A stretch of 64,000 bases of DNA, from assembly GCF_001887775.1 (NCBI RefSeq), contig NZ_CP015519.1:2542001-2606000 (forward strand). The letters run 5' to 3'. The notes beneath the pieces were generated by a model. That model was not told where the DNA came from and searched no databases. It worked only from the letters and a program-made list of their open reading frames with translations. Numbering within the stretch: position 1 is the stretch's first letter; every line of letters starts with the position of its first letter. The position numbers were made by a program, and so were the translations under genes. Source of the DNA: Syntrophotalea acetylenivorans (GTDB lineage Bacteria > Desulfobacterota > Desulfuromonadia > Desulfuromonadales > Syntrophotaleaceae). Shown here one piece after another: positions 7,800 to 16,561 of this stretch.

Positions 7800-7833
7800 T
7801 CTATAACCTTCTTTTCCTGAATGTTGTGACCCT

Positions 7834-8091
7834 ATGAAACTATCAGCACGTGTTCGACTTACCCCTGAGGATCGCCAGGAAATCTGGCATATCTATCAAA
7901 CCGGCGGAGCAAATATTACCGATATTGCAGAGCGGTTCAATGTTTCGAGGCCGACTATTTACAAGGTGATCGAGCGGGCCCGAAAGCATGAATTTGCCCC
8001 TCGCAAAAGCACCAACCTGCGCTATCGCAACCTGCGGTACGGTCTCAAACGCCTTGCCAAGGTCGAGCGCAACCTGGAAGGTAGCTGCTAG
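7834..8091 (+). CDS. Small helix-turn-helix protein
   Basis: 85 residues. Residues 10-50 form a homeodomain-like HTH (LTPEDRQEIWHIYQTGGANITDIAERFNVSRPTIYKVI, read in segments), like the N-terminal DNA-binding part of IS481-type transposases or Hin-type recombinases, but with no catalytic domain after it. The C-terminal tail is Arg/Lys-rich. It starts 34 bp after the Cys-rich permease stop and is probably co-transcribed with it. It could be a domesticated transposase HTH acting as a local regulator, or a remnant; the sequence does not decide. Confidence 0.7.
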   Translation: MKLSARVRLTPEDRQEIWHIYQTGGANITDIAERFNVSRPTIYKVIERARKHEFAPRKSTNLRYRNLRYGLKRLAKVERNLEGSC

Positions 8092-8478
8092 GAGGGTGTC
8101 GGACTTGCCGGGAACCGACTGCTAAATCGTATGGTCGGCCATGTTTCCGATAACTTTCGACAAATAGCCCTGCTGTTCGCTCTCAAATTCTCGAAATCTG
8201 GCCTCGAACAGTCAGTTTTTCGTTTCGGTCCGTTAAGCCCAACACCTCCCTGGCTAGGTCCTTTTCCGTCTCGATTTTGACCCGCCTGTAGGTCGGCGAT
8301 GGTTTTTGACCTGTTTCCTTGCAGAAGCTGTTCAGGCTTTATCGCATTGCGTCAAGCTGTGTTTTCCGTGATCCAGTTGCCAAGTGCCCTGTTTTCCTTT
8401 AAGATTAGGCCATAGATCGATTGTGGCAAAAGAGTATCGATCGCCCGGTGTTTTGACTATTGGGCAAAGGAGTCGGCA
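8092..8478. other. Non-coding gap
   Basis: No convincing gene. The only recognisable element is the sigma-70-like promoter near the right end (8377-8405). Confidence 0.5.
8377..8405 (+). promoter_or_regulatory. Sigma-70-like promoter
   Basis: TTGCCA (8377-8382), 17-bp spacer, TAAGAT (8400-8405), about 74 bp upstream of the Cache-HAMP gene. Confidence 0.5.
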
Positions 8479-9282
8479 ATGAAGGATCTGAAGATCTCCC
8501 ATAAGATCTTCCTGCTGAGCGGGTCTATCCTGATTGTTTTTTCGTTGGTGGTCGCCTGGATGTATCTGGACGCCAAGCGTAATTACGTGCAGGCTCGCCG
8601 CAATGAGATTAAACATGTTGTCGAATCAGCTTGGGGTGTTCTCGATTATTACGCCGGTTTGGCTGAAAGTAAGCAACTCGATTCTGAAGCAGCCAAAAAA
8701 CAGGCGATTGAGGCGGTTCGTTCCCTGCGTTTCGATGTGGATAACTATTACTGGATCAATGATTTCCAGCCACGCATGGTCATGCATCCCTTCAGTCAGG
8801 AGTTGGTGGGGCAAGACCTGAGTGAATATCGGGACCCGCAGGGCAAGGCTCTGTTCGTGGAAATGGCCGAACTGTGCCGTCGTCAGGGGCAGGGTTTTAT
8901 CGAGTATGTCTGGCATAAGCCTGGTAGCACCATGCCGGTCGGCAAGGTCTCTTTTGTTAAGCGATTACCCCAGTGGAACTGGATTGTCGGCGCTGGAGTT
9001 TATACCGACGATATCGAGCGTAACCTGGCCAAGGTTTTTTATACCACCCTCGGCATTTTCTGTGCGTTATTGTTGGGTGTGATTGTGGTTACCCTGATTG
9101 TCTCCCGTCAAATAGCTGTTCCCCTGGGACAGGCGGTTGAGGCGATGGAAAGGCTCGGTAACGGTAATTTCGATGTTCATCTCGGCATGACACGCAGAGA
9201 CGAAATCGGCCGAATGGCTAACGCCATTGATGCTTGTGTCGGTAATCTAAGAAAACTATTTGAAACCATTCGTTCCATGTAA
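8479..9282 (+). CDS. Cache-HAMP membrane sensor without output domain
   Basis: 267 residues. An N-terminal membrane helix (about 11-30) is followed by a single periplasmic Cache domain (about 35-180) with the typical DNYYWINDFQPRMVMHP and WNWIVGAGVYTDDI segments, a second helix (about 190-212) and a HAMP domain (about 213-265; RDEIGRMANAID). Proteins of this build normally continue into a chemotaxis signalling, kinase or cyclase domain; here the stop follows HAMP directly and a strong terminator follows. Cache domains of this type often bind small carboxylates, which would fit the neighbourhood. It may signal through a partner, or be a truncated chemoreceptor whose remainder was lost. Confidence 0.85.
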   Translation: MKDLKISHKIFLLSGSILIVFSLVVAWMYLDAKRNYVQARRNEIKHVVESAWGVLDYYAGLAESKQLDSEAAKKQAIEAVRSLRFDVDNYYWINDFQPRMVMHPFSQELVGQDLSEYRDPQGKALFVEMAELCRRQGQGFIEYVWHKPGSTMPVGKVSFVKRLPQWNWIVGAGVYTDDIERNLAKVFYTTLGIFCALLLGVIVVTLIVSRQIAVPLGQAVEAMERLGNGNFDVHLGMTRRDEIGRMANAIDACVGNLRKLFETIRSM

Positions 9283-9316
9283 TGTTCGGTAGCGTTCGGA
9301 TTCGGTTGACTGAAAC

Positions 9317-9348
9317 AAAAAGCCCCGCCTTTAAGGCGGGGCTTTTTG
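9317..9348. terminator. Bidirectional terminator
   Basis: AAAAAGCCCCGCC and GGCGGGGCTTTTT flank a short loop between two convergent genes, so it can end transcription from both sides. Confidence 0.92.
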
Positions 9349-9392
9349 TCTTTATGATTCACGCAAATTTATAGACTGGTTCGGTTTCGCTG

Positions 9393-11522
9393 TTAATAAA
9401 TATCGAGATGTGCAAAGGGGGCTTTCATCGAGGCTTCCATGGCTTGCTCAAGCGTATGTACTCCCTTTGCTGCCAGCAGGGGGATCAGCTTGCACAATAC
9501 TTCCGCGGTGACCATGGCGTCGCCAAGGGCCGTATGGCGGCCGACTATGGGGACACCGAGCCTTCTGGCCACTTCTTCAAGTTGGTGGCTCTGCTGGTTA
9601 GGATGGACAACCCAGGACAAGAGCAAGGTGTCGAGTACCGGTTGATTGAAGTGGACGCCGCTCGATTGTTCCTTGAGTTTGAGGAACTTCATGTCGAAGG
9701 CTGCGTTGTGGGCCACCAGCACCGAACCCTCGGTAAATTGGTGCAGTTGGGGCAAGGCCTGGTCGATGGTCGGCTGACCCAGCAGCAGCTCTGGAGCAAT
9801 TCCATGAATTTCGATGGATTCCTCAGGTACCGGTCGCCGTGGGTCGATCAGCTGGTCGAGGGTTTCTTCGTAAAGAATCCGGCCGTTGACAATCCGAACC
9901 GCACCGATCTGGATAATCTCGTCCCCTTGCGACGGTTTGAGACCGGTGGTTTCGGTGTCGAATACGGCGTAGGTCAGCTGGGCAAGGGATTGTTGGCAGA
10001 TGTCGTCCTTGCACACCTGGTGCAGCAGGCCGAATTCATAGTGAATGGGACAGTATTCACCCACCGAGCTCTCGCTGAAATGCTCATCCGTTTCGGCTAT
10101 GGGCAGGAGAATGCGTAGCTGATTGATCTGCTGATCCTTGTTCTGGGTCAGGTCAAAAATTCCTCCGATACGCTGAATCAGGTCCCCAAAGGATACCAGG
10201 CGATCCTGGGCGTCTCGAATCAGCGGGCGGTTTTGCCAGCCGTCCAACTCTTCTTTGCTGACTGTGCAGCCGGGCCAGGCGATTTCAAACATCGCCCTGT
10301 CGGCACTGGTGCGGTGAAGTTCAATGGTCAGCGCCGCAAAATTTTCGGCGTGGAGCAAAGCGTTGACCAGCTGGGCCAGGCACTGCACCATGGCATAGCT
10401 GTCTACCTGCAGCCAAAGGTCTTTGTCGGCGCAATGGGTTACAGAGATGCCTGAAAAGTGCCGCAGGTGGTGCTCGATGATATTCAGGAGATGTTCACCA
10501 AGAATGTTTTCCCGGTGACCAATATCGACCACTTGTTGTTTGTAGGATTGCTCTGCCTGTTGAAGTTTCTCGGTCAAGCTGCCGATGGCCCGGTCAATGC
10601 TCTGCAGTGATGCTTGGTGCTCGGTTTCCTGCAGTGTCGGCGACTGGGCCAGGGTTTCCAGGGCCTGGCTGAGCTGTTCAAGGGGAGAGTGCAAGGCGGC
10701 AGTCAGGCCGTAAAAAATCTGTTCCCGCTCCAAGCCGTTCTGCATCTGCTGGCTCAGGTCTTCCATGGCCAGAACGAAGCCGGAAACAGACTTCTCACTG
10801 TCGCCGTTTTTGAACACCGGGGCCATATGAATCCGCAGAACATGGGATTCGCCTACGGTCATCACAAAGTTGGAGGTCGGTGATTTCTGGCCCCGGTTGG
10901 TCGCCTCGTGCAGCATGTCGATGGCGTGGACAATGGGACCGCGTTCGAGCACGCTGAACAGCGAGCGGCCGAGGCCGATAAGCTTGCGGGGTTTTTGCAG
11001 AAGTTTCTGCGCCGCCTGGTTGTAGAGCAATATTTGGCCGCTCACGTTGCAGGCCAAGACTCCGGTGGGCAAGTCGGACATCAAGGCTGCCAGCAGATTG
11101 CGTTCGTGCTGTAGGTCCGACCGGGCCTGGTTGATCTTTTCCTTGACTTCGGCTTGCAGGGTTTCAAATGCATCGGCCGATTCATTGATGATGCCTGCCA
11201 GGTTGACCAGCTCCGGAGCTCCTTTGGGCTTGATGCGGTGGCTGGGATTGACGGCAGAGATGAGCTTGGTTTCTTCGCCGAGTCTCAGGATCGGCACCAC
11301 GTAAAAGTAAAACAGCAGACTGACCAGGCCGCCGATAATAAGAAACAGGAAGGTTGCGCCGATCAGCGGAAAGGGAATCAGGCGGTGGGCGATACGGGCG
11401 ATGAAGTCCTGCTCTGCAAGGGTAATCTGATGCCATGCGGCAGCCAGGCTCCCGAGGATGACGCCGAACACGGCGAACAGGATGATGAGCAGGAAAACCC
11501 AGTATTTAACAGTAGGACGCAT
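9393..11522 (-). CDS. Membrane PAS/kinase-like protein fused to DnaQ-type 3'-5' exonuclease
   Basis: 709 residues. Order: two membrane helices (about 8-30, 50-76), HAMP-like region to about 125, PAS domain (about 145-255; LPTGVLACNVSGQILLYNQ), a degenerate histidine-kinase-like region (about 265-480; the usual phospho-acceptor SHELRTPL reads TAALHSPL and the ATP boxes are not clear), then a DEDDh exonuclease (518-690). The exonuclease keeps FDTETTG (Asp522, Glu524), VAHNAAFD and the His/Asp pair of GRHTALGDA. A gene of this kind often neighbours the CBS/DUF294 protein and acetate symporter found divergently here, so a role in controlling that transport system rather than DNA replication is likely (inference). 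Confidence 0.85.
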   Translation of the reverse strand: MRPTVKYWVFLLIILFAVFGVILGSLAAAWHQITLAEQDFIARIAHRLIPFPLIGATFLFLIIGGLVSLLFYFYVVPILRLGEETKLISAVNPSHRIKPKGAPELVNLAGIINESADAFETLQAEVKEKINQARSDLQHERNLLAALMSDLPTGVLACNVSGQILLYNQAAQKLLQKPRKLIGLGRSLFSVLERGPIVHAIDMLHEATNRGQKSPTSNFVMTVGESHVLRIHMAPVFKNGDSEKSVSGFVLAMEDLSQQMQNGLEREQIFYGLTAALHSPLEQLSQALETLAQSPTLQETEHQASLQSIDRAIGSLTEKLQQAEQSYKQQVVDIGHRENILGEHLLNIIEHHLRHFSGISVTHCADKDLWLQVDSYAMVQCLAQLVNALLHAENFAALTIELHRTSADRAMFEIAWPGCTVSKEELDGWQNRPLIRDAQDRLVSFGDLIQRIGGIFDLTQNKDQQINQLRILLPIAETDEHFSESSVGEYCPIHYEFGLLHQVCKDDICQQSLAQLTYAVFDTETTGLKPSQGDEIIQIGAVRIVNGRILYEETLDQLIDPRRPVPEESIEIHGIAPELLLGQPTIDQALPQLHQFTEGSVLVAHNAAFDMKFLKLKEQSSGVHFNQPVLDTLLLSWVVHPNQQSHQLEEVARRLGVPIVGRHTALGDAMVTAEVLCKLIPLLAAKGVHTLEQAMEASMKAPFAHLDIY

Positions 11523-11839
11523 TGTTGCCCTCGGATTGGACTTGGCGGTCGCTTGAACGACTCATCGTTACCCGAACGATATGATACACAAGATAAGCCT
11601 TCGTGACAATCAACAGCACTGCAAGAAGTTGGCTTTTGCCTGCCGTAAAAGTGTCGGGGCTTTGTTGACTAAAAGGATAGGGCTTGTCTGTTTCGTTGAG
11701 AGCCGCTAACATGTTAGGACTCTGTTGGTCTTACTATGAGCCGCTTGTAAGATTCTGTAGAGTGGTGCGGCAGAGTCCGGTTCAATGTCGTGACCGCGAT
11801 GAACGGTTTAACCGTTGCCTGAGTAAAGGGAAGGCGCCC
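11523..11839. other. Divergent intergenic region
   Basis: Lies between the minus-strand exonuclease fusion and the plus-strand DUF294 gene, so it must carry both promoters. I could not assign convincing -35/-10 pairs. Confidence 0.4.
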
Positions 11840-13753
11840 ATGAGTTTATCAAAACATTTGCGAGACGTGGAACCTTTCAATCAGTTGCCGGAGGCTGTGG
11901 TGCAGGATCTGCTCGCAGCGGCCCGGATTAATATTTATCCTGCCGGAACCTGTATCTTTGCCCAGAACGATCCCCCCAGCGGTTTTCTGTTTGTGGTTAA
12001 AGAGGGGTTGGTTGAGATAACGGTGCTTGCCTCCTCGGGCGAGGATATGGTCGTCGACTATCTGCAGGAAGGGCAGTTTTTGGGGGATACGGCTCTGTTT
12101 GGGGATGATCCCTATTCGGTCGGTGCCCGGGCTGCCAACGATGTTCAATGTTACTTATTGCCCTTTGAGTTGTTGCATCAGCTTGAAAGGCGCTACCCGC
12201 AATTGCGGGACTATTTTGCCGGAGTGCTTGTCTCAAGGGTTCGACAGCTCTACAGCGAAATGGTCGCCGACCATACGCTGAGCGCTCTGGGGCAGATGGA
12301 AGCCTATCCCTTTAAAAAGCGGCTTTCCGAGATCATGTCCTCGCCCATCGAGATGTGCGACGGGGGGGAAACGGCACGGCAGGTCGCTCGGCGTATGGCC
12401 GATAAACGCATTAGTTCGGTGCTGGTTGCCGGGCAAGACGGGTCGCCTGCCGGTCTGATTACAGAAAAGGACCTGGTAACCAAGGTGATTGCCGCCGAGG
12501 TTGACGATCCGCAAAAAGTCACCGCTGAGCAGTTGATGACGCCCCATCCGCATGTCATGCCTCCCGATACCTACATGTATGAGGCCATGGCTTATATGCT
12601 TGGGCATCAGATCAGACATATGCCCGTTATCGACCGTGGCGAGCCGGTCGGCATGGTTACGTTGCGTGACCTGATGCGCTATCGGAGTCAGAAGGCTATG
12701 CTGCTGCTGGGCAGTATCGAGGAGGAAGAGTCTCTCGCCGGTTTGTCTCGCATGCGTCAGGAAATCGTCAATGTGGTACGGGCGCTGTTGACCGAAACGC
12801 GTAATATCCATGAAGTCACGGAGGTCATCTCCCATCTGCATCATGCCATCATCAAGCGGGTCTATGCCATTTGTGAACAGCAAATGGCTGCCGCCGGCCA
12901 TCAGAAACCGGCAGTGCGGCACTGTTTTCTGATTATGGGCAGCGGCGGTCGTCGCGAGATGCTGCTTGGGCCCGATCAGGATAATGGATTTATCTACGAG
13001 GACATGTCTGAGGAAAAGCTGGCCGAGGTTGAGAGCTATTTTGTGCCTTTTGCCGAAAAGCTGGTGGCGGCATTGGCCGAGGTCGGCTATCCCTTGTGCG
13101 ACGGCAAGGTCATGGCCAACAATCCGGCCTGGCGCGGTCGTCTGAGCGATTGGCGGGCACGTCTGCGAGAGTGGTTCAACGACCCGGAGCCCCAGAATGT
13201 CAGGGATTCATCGATCTTTTTCGACTTTACCACCCTGGTTGGCGATCCGAGCCTAGCCCAGGAATTGCACGGTATAGTGCAGCAGGGCATTCGCGAATTT
13301 CCCGGGTTTCTTTTTCACATGATGTCTCTGGATCTGCAGTGCAAGGCTCCTATAGGCTTTATGGGACGTTTCCTGCTGGAGAAGAGTGGTGAACAGGCCG
13401 GCCTGCTTTCCCTCAAGAATGGTGGAAGCATTTTTATCGTCGATTGCGTGCGCATGTTCTGCCTGGAACTGGAGCGATCGGAGCTGCCTACTCTCGAGCG
13501 CCTTAAGGTGCTGGTCGAGTTGAATGTCTTTGATGTCGAGACTGCCGACCATGTGCGGGCGGCCTTTGAGGCTCTGGTGTATCTGCGCCTGCGTAATGAA
13601 ATTGCCCTGGTTGAGGCGGGTCGGGAGCCAAGCCATTACCTCGATCCCCAGGCCTTGCCCAAAAATGAACAGGAGCTGCTCAAGGGAGCGTTGCATGCGG
13701 TTAAGAAACTGCAGGACTCCGCTCGCCGGCACTTTGCAAAAACCCCCTTTTAG
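11840..13753 (+). CDS. cNMP-binding / CBS-pair / DUF294 nucleotidyltransferase-like regulator
   Basis: 637 residues: cyclic-nucleotide-binding-type beta barrel (about 15-130; GTCIFAQNDPPSGFLFVVKEG), two CBS domains (about 160-280; ISSVLVAGQDGSPAGLITEKDL, HMPVID), a DUF294 nucleotidyltransferase-like domain (about 300-440) with GSGGRREMLLGPDQDNG resembling GlnD/GlnE-type catalytic loops, and a DUF294 C-terminal helical domain. I chose ATG 11840 with AAGGGAAGG before it; an earlier in-frame start at 11684 adds 52 residues without domain support. It is divergent from the exonuclease fusion and upstream of the DUF485/ActP pair. The domain set suggests a protein-modifying regulator sensing nucleotides; its target is unknown. 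Confidence 0.9.
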   Translation: MSLSKHLRDVEPFNQLPEAVVQDLLAAARINIYPAGTCIFAQNDPPSGFLFVVKEGLVEITVLASSGEDMVVDYLQEGQFLGDTALFGDDPYSVGARAANDVQCYLLPFELLHQLERRYPQLRDYFAGVLVSRVRQLYSEMVADHTLSALGQMEAYPFKKRLSEIMSSPIEMCDGGETARQVARRMADKRISSVLVAGQDGSPAGLITEKDLVTKVIAAEVDDPQKVTAEQLMTPHPHVMPPDTYMYEAMAYMLGHQIRHMPVIDRGEPVGMVTLRDLMRYRSQKAMLLLGSIEEEESLAGLSRMRQEIVNVVRALLTETRNIHEVTEVISHLHHAIIKRVYAICEQQMAAAGHQKPAVRHCFLIMGSGGRREMLLGPDQDNGFIYEDMSEEKLAEVESYFVPFAEKLVAALAEVGYPLCDGKVMANNPAWRGRLSDWRARLREWFNDPEPQNVRDSSIFFDFTTLVGDPSLAQELHGIVQQGIREFPGFLFHMMSLDLQCKAPIGFMGRFLLEKSGEQAGLLSLKNGGSIFIVDCVRMFCLELERSELPTLERLKVLVELNVFDVETADHVRAAFEALVYLRLRNEIALVEAGREPSHYLDPQALPKNEQELLKGALHAVKKLQDSARRHFAKTPF

Positions 13754-13821
13754 TCCCTATCTCTGCCGTCTTTCCCCGTTTGTTCCGGTATTTTGTCGTC
13801 TGCACATAAAAAAGTTTTTTA

Positions 13822-13849
13822 TTGACTTCTATGGCCAAGGCCGTATCAT
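13822..13849 (+). promoter_or_regulatory. Sigma-70-like promoter of the DUF485/ActP operon
   Basis: TTGACT (13822-13827), 16-bp spacer, TATCAT (13844-13849). A leader of about 315 nt follows before the first gene. Three TTTACAG motifs occur within 60 bp downstream (about 13860, 13875 and 13909), possible operator sites. Confidence 0.55.
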
Positions 13850-14171
13850 GTCCGGGTTATTTACAGTCGGGTTGTTTACAGACAATTGGGTTATTTCGGC
13901 TATAATTGTTTACAGCCCGCTGCAAAGGCCGCCTTGGTCGGCCTTGCATAGCGTAGCATGCAGCACCTTGTTTCACTGATCGCGCAGCAGTGTTGTTATC
14001 CGCAAAGCGGCTCTCCCTCGGGCCGTAAACCAGGATGAGAGGAGGTGAATAGCAGAACCCCTTTTCAGGGAACCATGCGGAACGTCACTTGGTGCGCGCC
14101 GCCATTTTTTTGAGCTCGTTCTACCGCTCTTTGTTTTTTGGAGAGAAAAGACTAGTAAAGGAGTAGCAACT

Positions 14172-14438
14172 ATGGGACACGGACCCGCAGTAAAACTGGG
14201 CAAGGATTATGCGTCCGGTTATAAGACTAAACTCGGCATTTCGATGTTCATCGTTTACACCCTCGTTTATGCCATTTTTGTAGGTGTCAATATCACGAAT
14301 CCGGCAGCGATGGAGACCATCGTCATGGGCCAGACCCTGGCTGTCGTTTACGGTTTCGGTTTAATCTTTTTGGCTTTCGTCATGGCGATCGTCTACAACC
14401 ACTTCTGCACCGCTGCAGAAAAACGGCTGAATAAATAG
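14172..14438 (+). CDS. DUF485 small membrane protein, symporter partner
   Basis: 88 residues with two membrane helices (about 22-45, 57-82) and a basic cytoplasmic N-terminus, the DUF485 (YjcH-like) pattern; KLGISMFIVYTLVYAIFVG and VYGFGLIFLAFVMAIVYN match its two helices. In many proteobacteria this protein is encoded directly before the cation/acetate symporter ActP and is thought to be an auxiliary subunit. Here the symporter starts 12 bp after its stop. AAAGGAG stands before the ATG. Confidence 0.92.
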   Translation: MGHGPAVKLGKDYASGYKTKLGISMFIVYTLVYAIFVGVNITNPAAMETIVMGQTLAVVYGFGLIFLAFVMAIVYNHFCTAAEKRLNK

Positions 14439-14450
14439 GGGGCGCCACCA

Positions 14451-16388
14451 ATGATTTATACTCAATCTCCGTTGGCAATCGCCCTGTTCGTCGCTTTCGT
14501 CCTCTTTGTGCTGGGCCTCTCCTTCTACCTGGCCCGTCGCACCACCTCCTCCGAAGGCTACTACGCCGCCGGCGGTAACATTCACTGGTTTGTTAACGGT
14601 ATAGCCTTTGCCGGCGATTACCTCTCGGCTGCTTCCTTCCTCGGTATTTGCGGCATGATCGCGACCGCCGGTTACGACGGCTTCCTCTACTCCATCGGCT
14701 ATCTGGCCGGTTGGATGGTAGCCCTGTTCCTGGTCGCCGAGCCGATGAAGCGCCTCGGTAAGTACACCTTTACCGATGCTCTGGACTCCAAGTTCAACTC
14801 TAAAGGCATTCAGCTCGCCGCCGCCATTTCTACCCTGGTGGTATCGGTCTTCTACCTGATCCCGCAGATGGTTGGTGCTGGCGTTCTGGTACAGCCCCTG
14901 CTCGGTCTGCCCCACTACGTGGGCGTTATCATCGTCGGCATCGTCGTTACTCTGATCGTTGCCACCGCCGGTATGGCCTCCACCACCTATGTTCAGTTCA
15001 TGAAGGGTGGCCTGCTGCTGATCTGCTCCCTCATTCTGTGTTTCGGTATTTTGGGTCGCGGCCTCTCCACCAACCCTGATCAGGGCGGCAAAAAAGCCTA
15101 CCACGACTTCCAGACCATCCAGGCCAATGTGGCTGCTGATGGTTCTCTGCTGCTTTCTGACGCTGCTTACGCTGCTCCTGCTGACTGGAAGTCCGGTAGC
15201 CTGGGCGAAGCCGGTTTTGTCAAGCTGAGCAAAGAAGGCGTCGATACCATCTGGCAGGTCAAGCAAGCTGCTACCGGTTTCGAACTGGAAGAGACCCTGT
15301 TCGTCACCACCCTTGAAGACGGCACTAAGCTTTACAACGGCTCTCCCAAAGAAGAAGGCAAGTTCTTCCCCGTCGGTCATATCAAAGAACTCAAGGTCGA
15401 CGGCGTTGAAGTTGCAGAAACCGGCGCCATCGGTCCTTTCTCCTTTCTGAAGACCATCGGAGACTCCACCGTCGTTCTGTGGGGCAAGAAGTACGTCAAG
15501 AACGATGACGGCAGCAAAACCCTCATCTACTATCAGAAGCCGACCAGCGGTGCTCGCATCCTGCGTCCCGGTCTGAAGTTCAAGGTCGACAATGCTTCCG
15601 GTACCGACAAGTTTAACTTCATCTCCCTGATGCTGGCCCTGTTCTGCGGTACTGCGGCACTGCCCCACATCCTGATTCGTTACTACACTGTACCGAGCCA
15701 GGCTGCGGCCCGTAAGTCGACCCTGGTGGCTATCGCCTCCATCGGTTTCTTCTACATGATGACCCTGTTCATGGGTATCGGCGCTATGACCAACGGCGTT
15801 ATTAACCTTACCGATAACAACATGTCGGCACCTCTGGTGGCTCTGTCCTTCGGCGTTATCCTGTTCTCGATCATTTCGTCGATTGCTTTTGCTACCGTAC
15901 TCGGTACCGTTTCCGGTCTGATCGTTGCCGCGTCCGGCGCCGTTGCTCACGACTTGATGTCCAACTTCCTCGGCATCAAGATGACCGACAGCGGCATGGT
16001 TATGGCCGGTAAGATCTCCGCGGTTGTGGTCGGAATCGTCGCCATTTATCTCGGTATCGTCTTCGAAGGCATGAACGTTTCCTTCCTGGTCGGTTGGGCC
16101 TTTGCCGTAGCTGCTTCGGCTAACCTGCCGGCGATTCTCATGCTGTTGTTCTGGAAGAAGACCACTGCACAGGGCATCACCGCATCGATCCTTGTCGGTC
16201 TGGTATCGGCCCTGGGCCTGATCCTGCTCTCCCCCGACATGTGGGTTCGTTACGGCCTGCTGCCCCAGGATGCGCCGATTACCTTTAACAGCCCGGCGCT
16301 GGTCTCCGTTCCTCTGAGCTTTATCGCTCTGGTTGTGGTTTCCCTGATGACTCAGGGCTCGGCGGTTGCAGCGCCTGCTGAGGACTGA
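14451..16388 (+). CDS. Sodium:solute symporter, cation/acetate type (ActP-like)
   Basis: 645-residue SSS-family carrier. The start (YLARRTTSSEGYYAAGG, NGIAFAGDYLSAASFLGI) is characteristic of ActP-type acetate symporters, which couple acetate entry to a cation gradient. It is about 95 residues longer than the E. coli protein because of a hydrophilic insert around residues 208-385 between membrane helices, rich in Lys, Asp and Gly, probably extracytoplasmic. Similar long forms are known among Geobacter-type acetate permeases. It forms an operon with the DUF485 gene and ends in a strong terminator. Uptake of acetate as electron donor and carbon source is the likely role. Confidence 0.92.
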   Translation: MIYTQSPLAIALFVAFVLFVLGLSFYLARRTTSSEGYYAAGGNIHWFVNGIAFAGDYLSAASFLGICGMIATAGYDGFLYSIGYLAGWMVALFLVAEPMKRLGKYTFTDALDSKFNSKGIQLAAAISTLVVSVFYLIPQMVGAGVLVQPLLGLPHYVGVIIVGIVVTLIVATAGMASTTYVQFMKGGLLLICSLILCFGILGRGLSTNPDQGGKKAYHDFQTIQANVAADGSLLLSDAAYAAPADWKSGSLGEAGFVKLSKEGVDTIWQVKQAATGFELEETLFVTTLEDGTKLYNGSPKEEGKFFPVGHIKELKVDGVEVAETGAIGPFSFLKTIGDSTVVLWGKKYVKNDDGSKTLIYYQKPTSGARILRPGLKFKVDNASGTDKFNFISLMLALFCGTAALPHILIRYYTVPSQAAARKSTLVAIASIGFFYMMTLFMGIGAMTNGVINLTDNNMSAPLVALSFGVILFSIISSIAFATVLGTVSGLIVAASGAVAHDLMSNFLGIKMTDSGMVMAGKISAVVVGIVAIYLGIVFEGMNVSFLVGWAFAVAASANLPAILMLLFWKKTTAQGITASILVGLVSALGLILLSPDMWVRYGLLPQDAPITFNSPALVSVPLSFIALVVVSLMTQGSAVAAPAED

Positions 16389-16426
16389 TTAGTCTGAAAC
16401 CCGATATTGCTTGAAATGTATAACTT

Positions 16427-16457
16427 GCGGGGTCGCCTTCTGGCGACCCCGCCTTTT
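16427..16457 (+). terminator. Rho-independent terminator of the symporter operon
   Basis: GCGGGGTCGCC (16427-16437) pairs with GGCGACCCCGC (16442-16452), followed by CTTTT. Confidence 0.88.
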
Positions 16458-16561
16458 AGTAATTAAGGAGGGGTTCGATAGCCTTCTGAAATAAATTTCT
16501 TATCGGGTTTGATGGGAGATCTATGGTATATTGCTCATCAAACTTTAGGTTTAGGAGAAAC

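Noticed and set aside
14361-15950. A 529-codon open frame antisense to the ActP-type symporter
   Set aside because: Composition (Gly/Gln/Asp/His-rich, no domains) is that of a shadow of a GC-biased membrane-protein gene.
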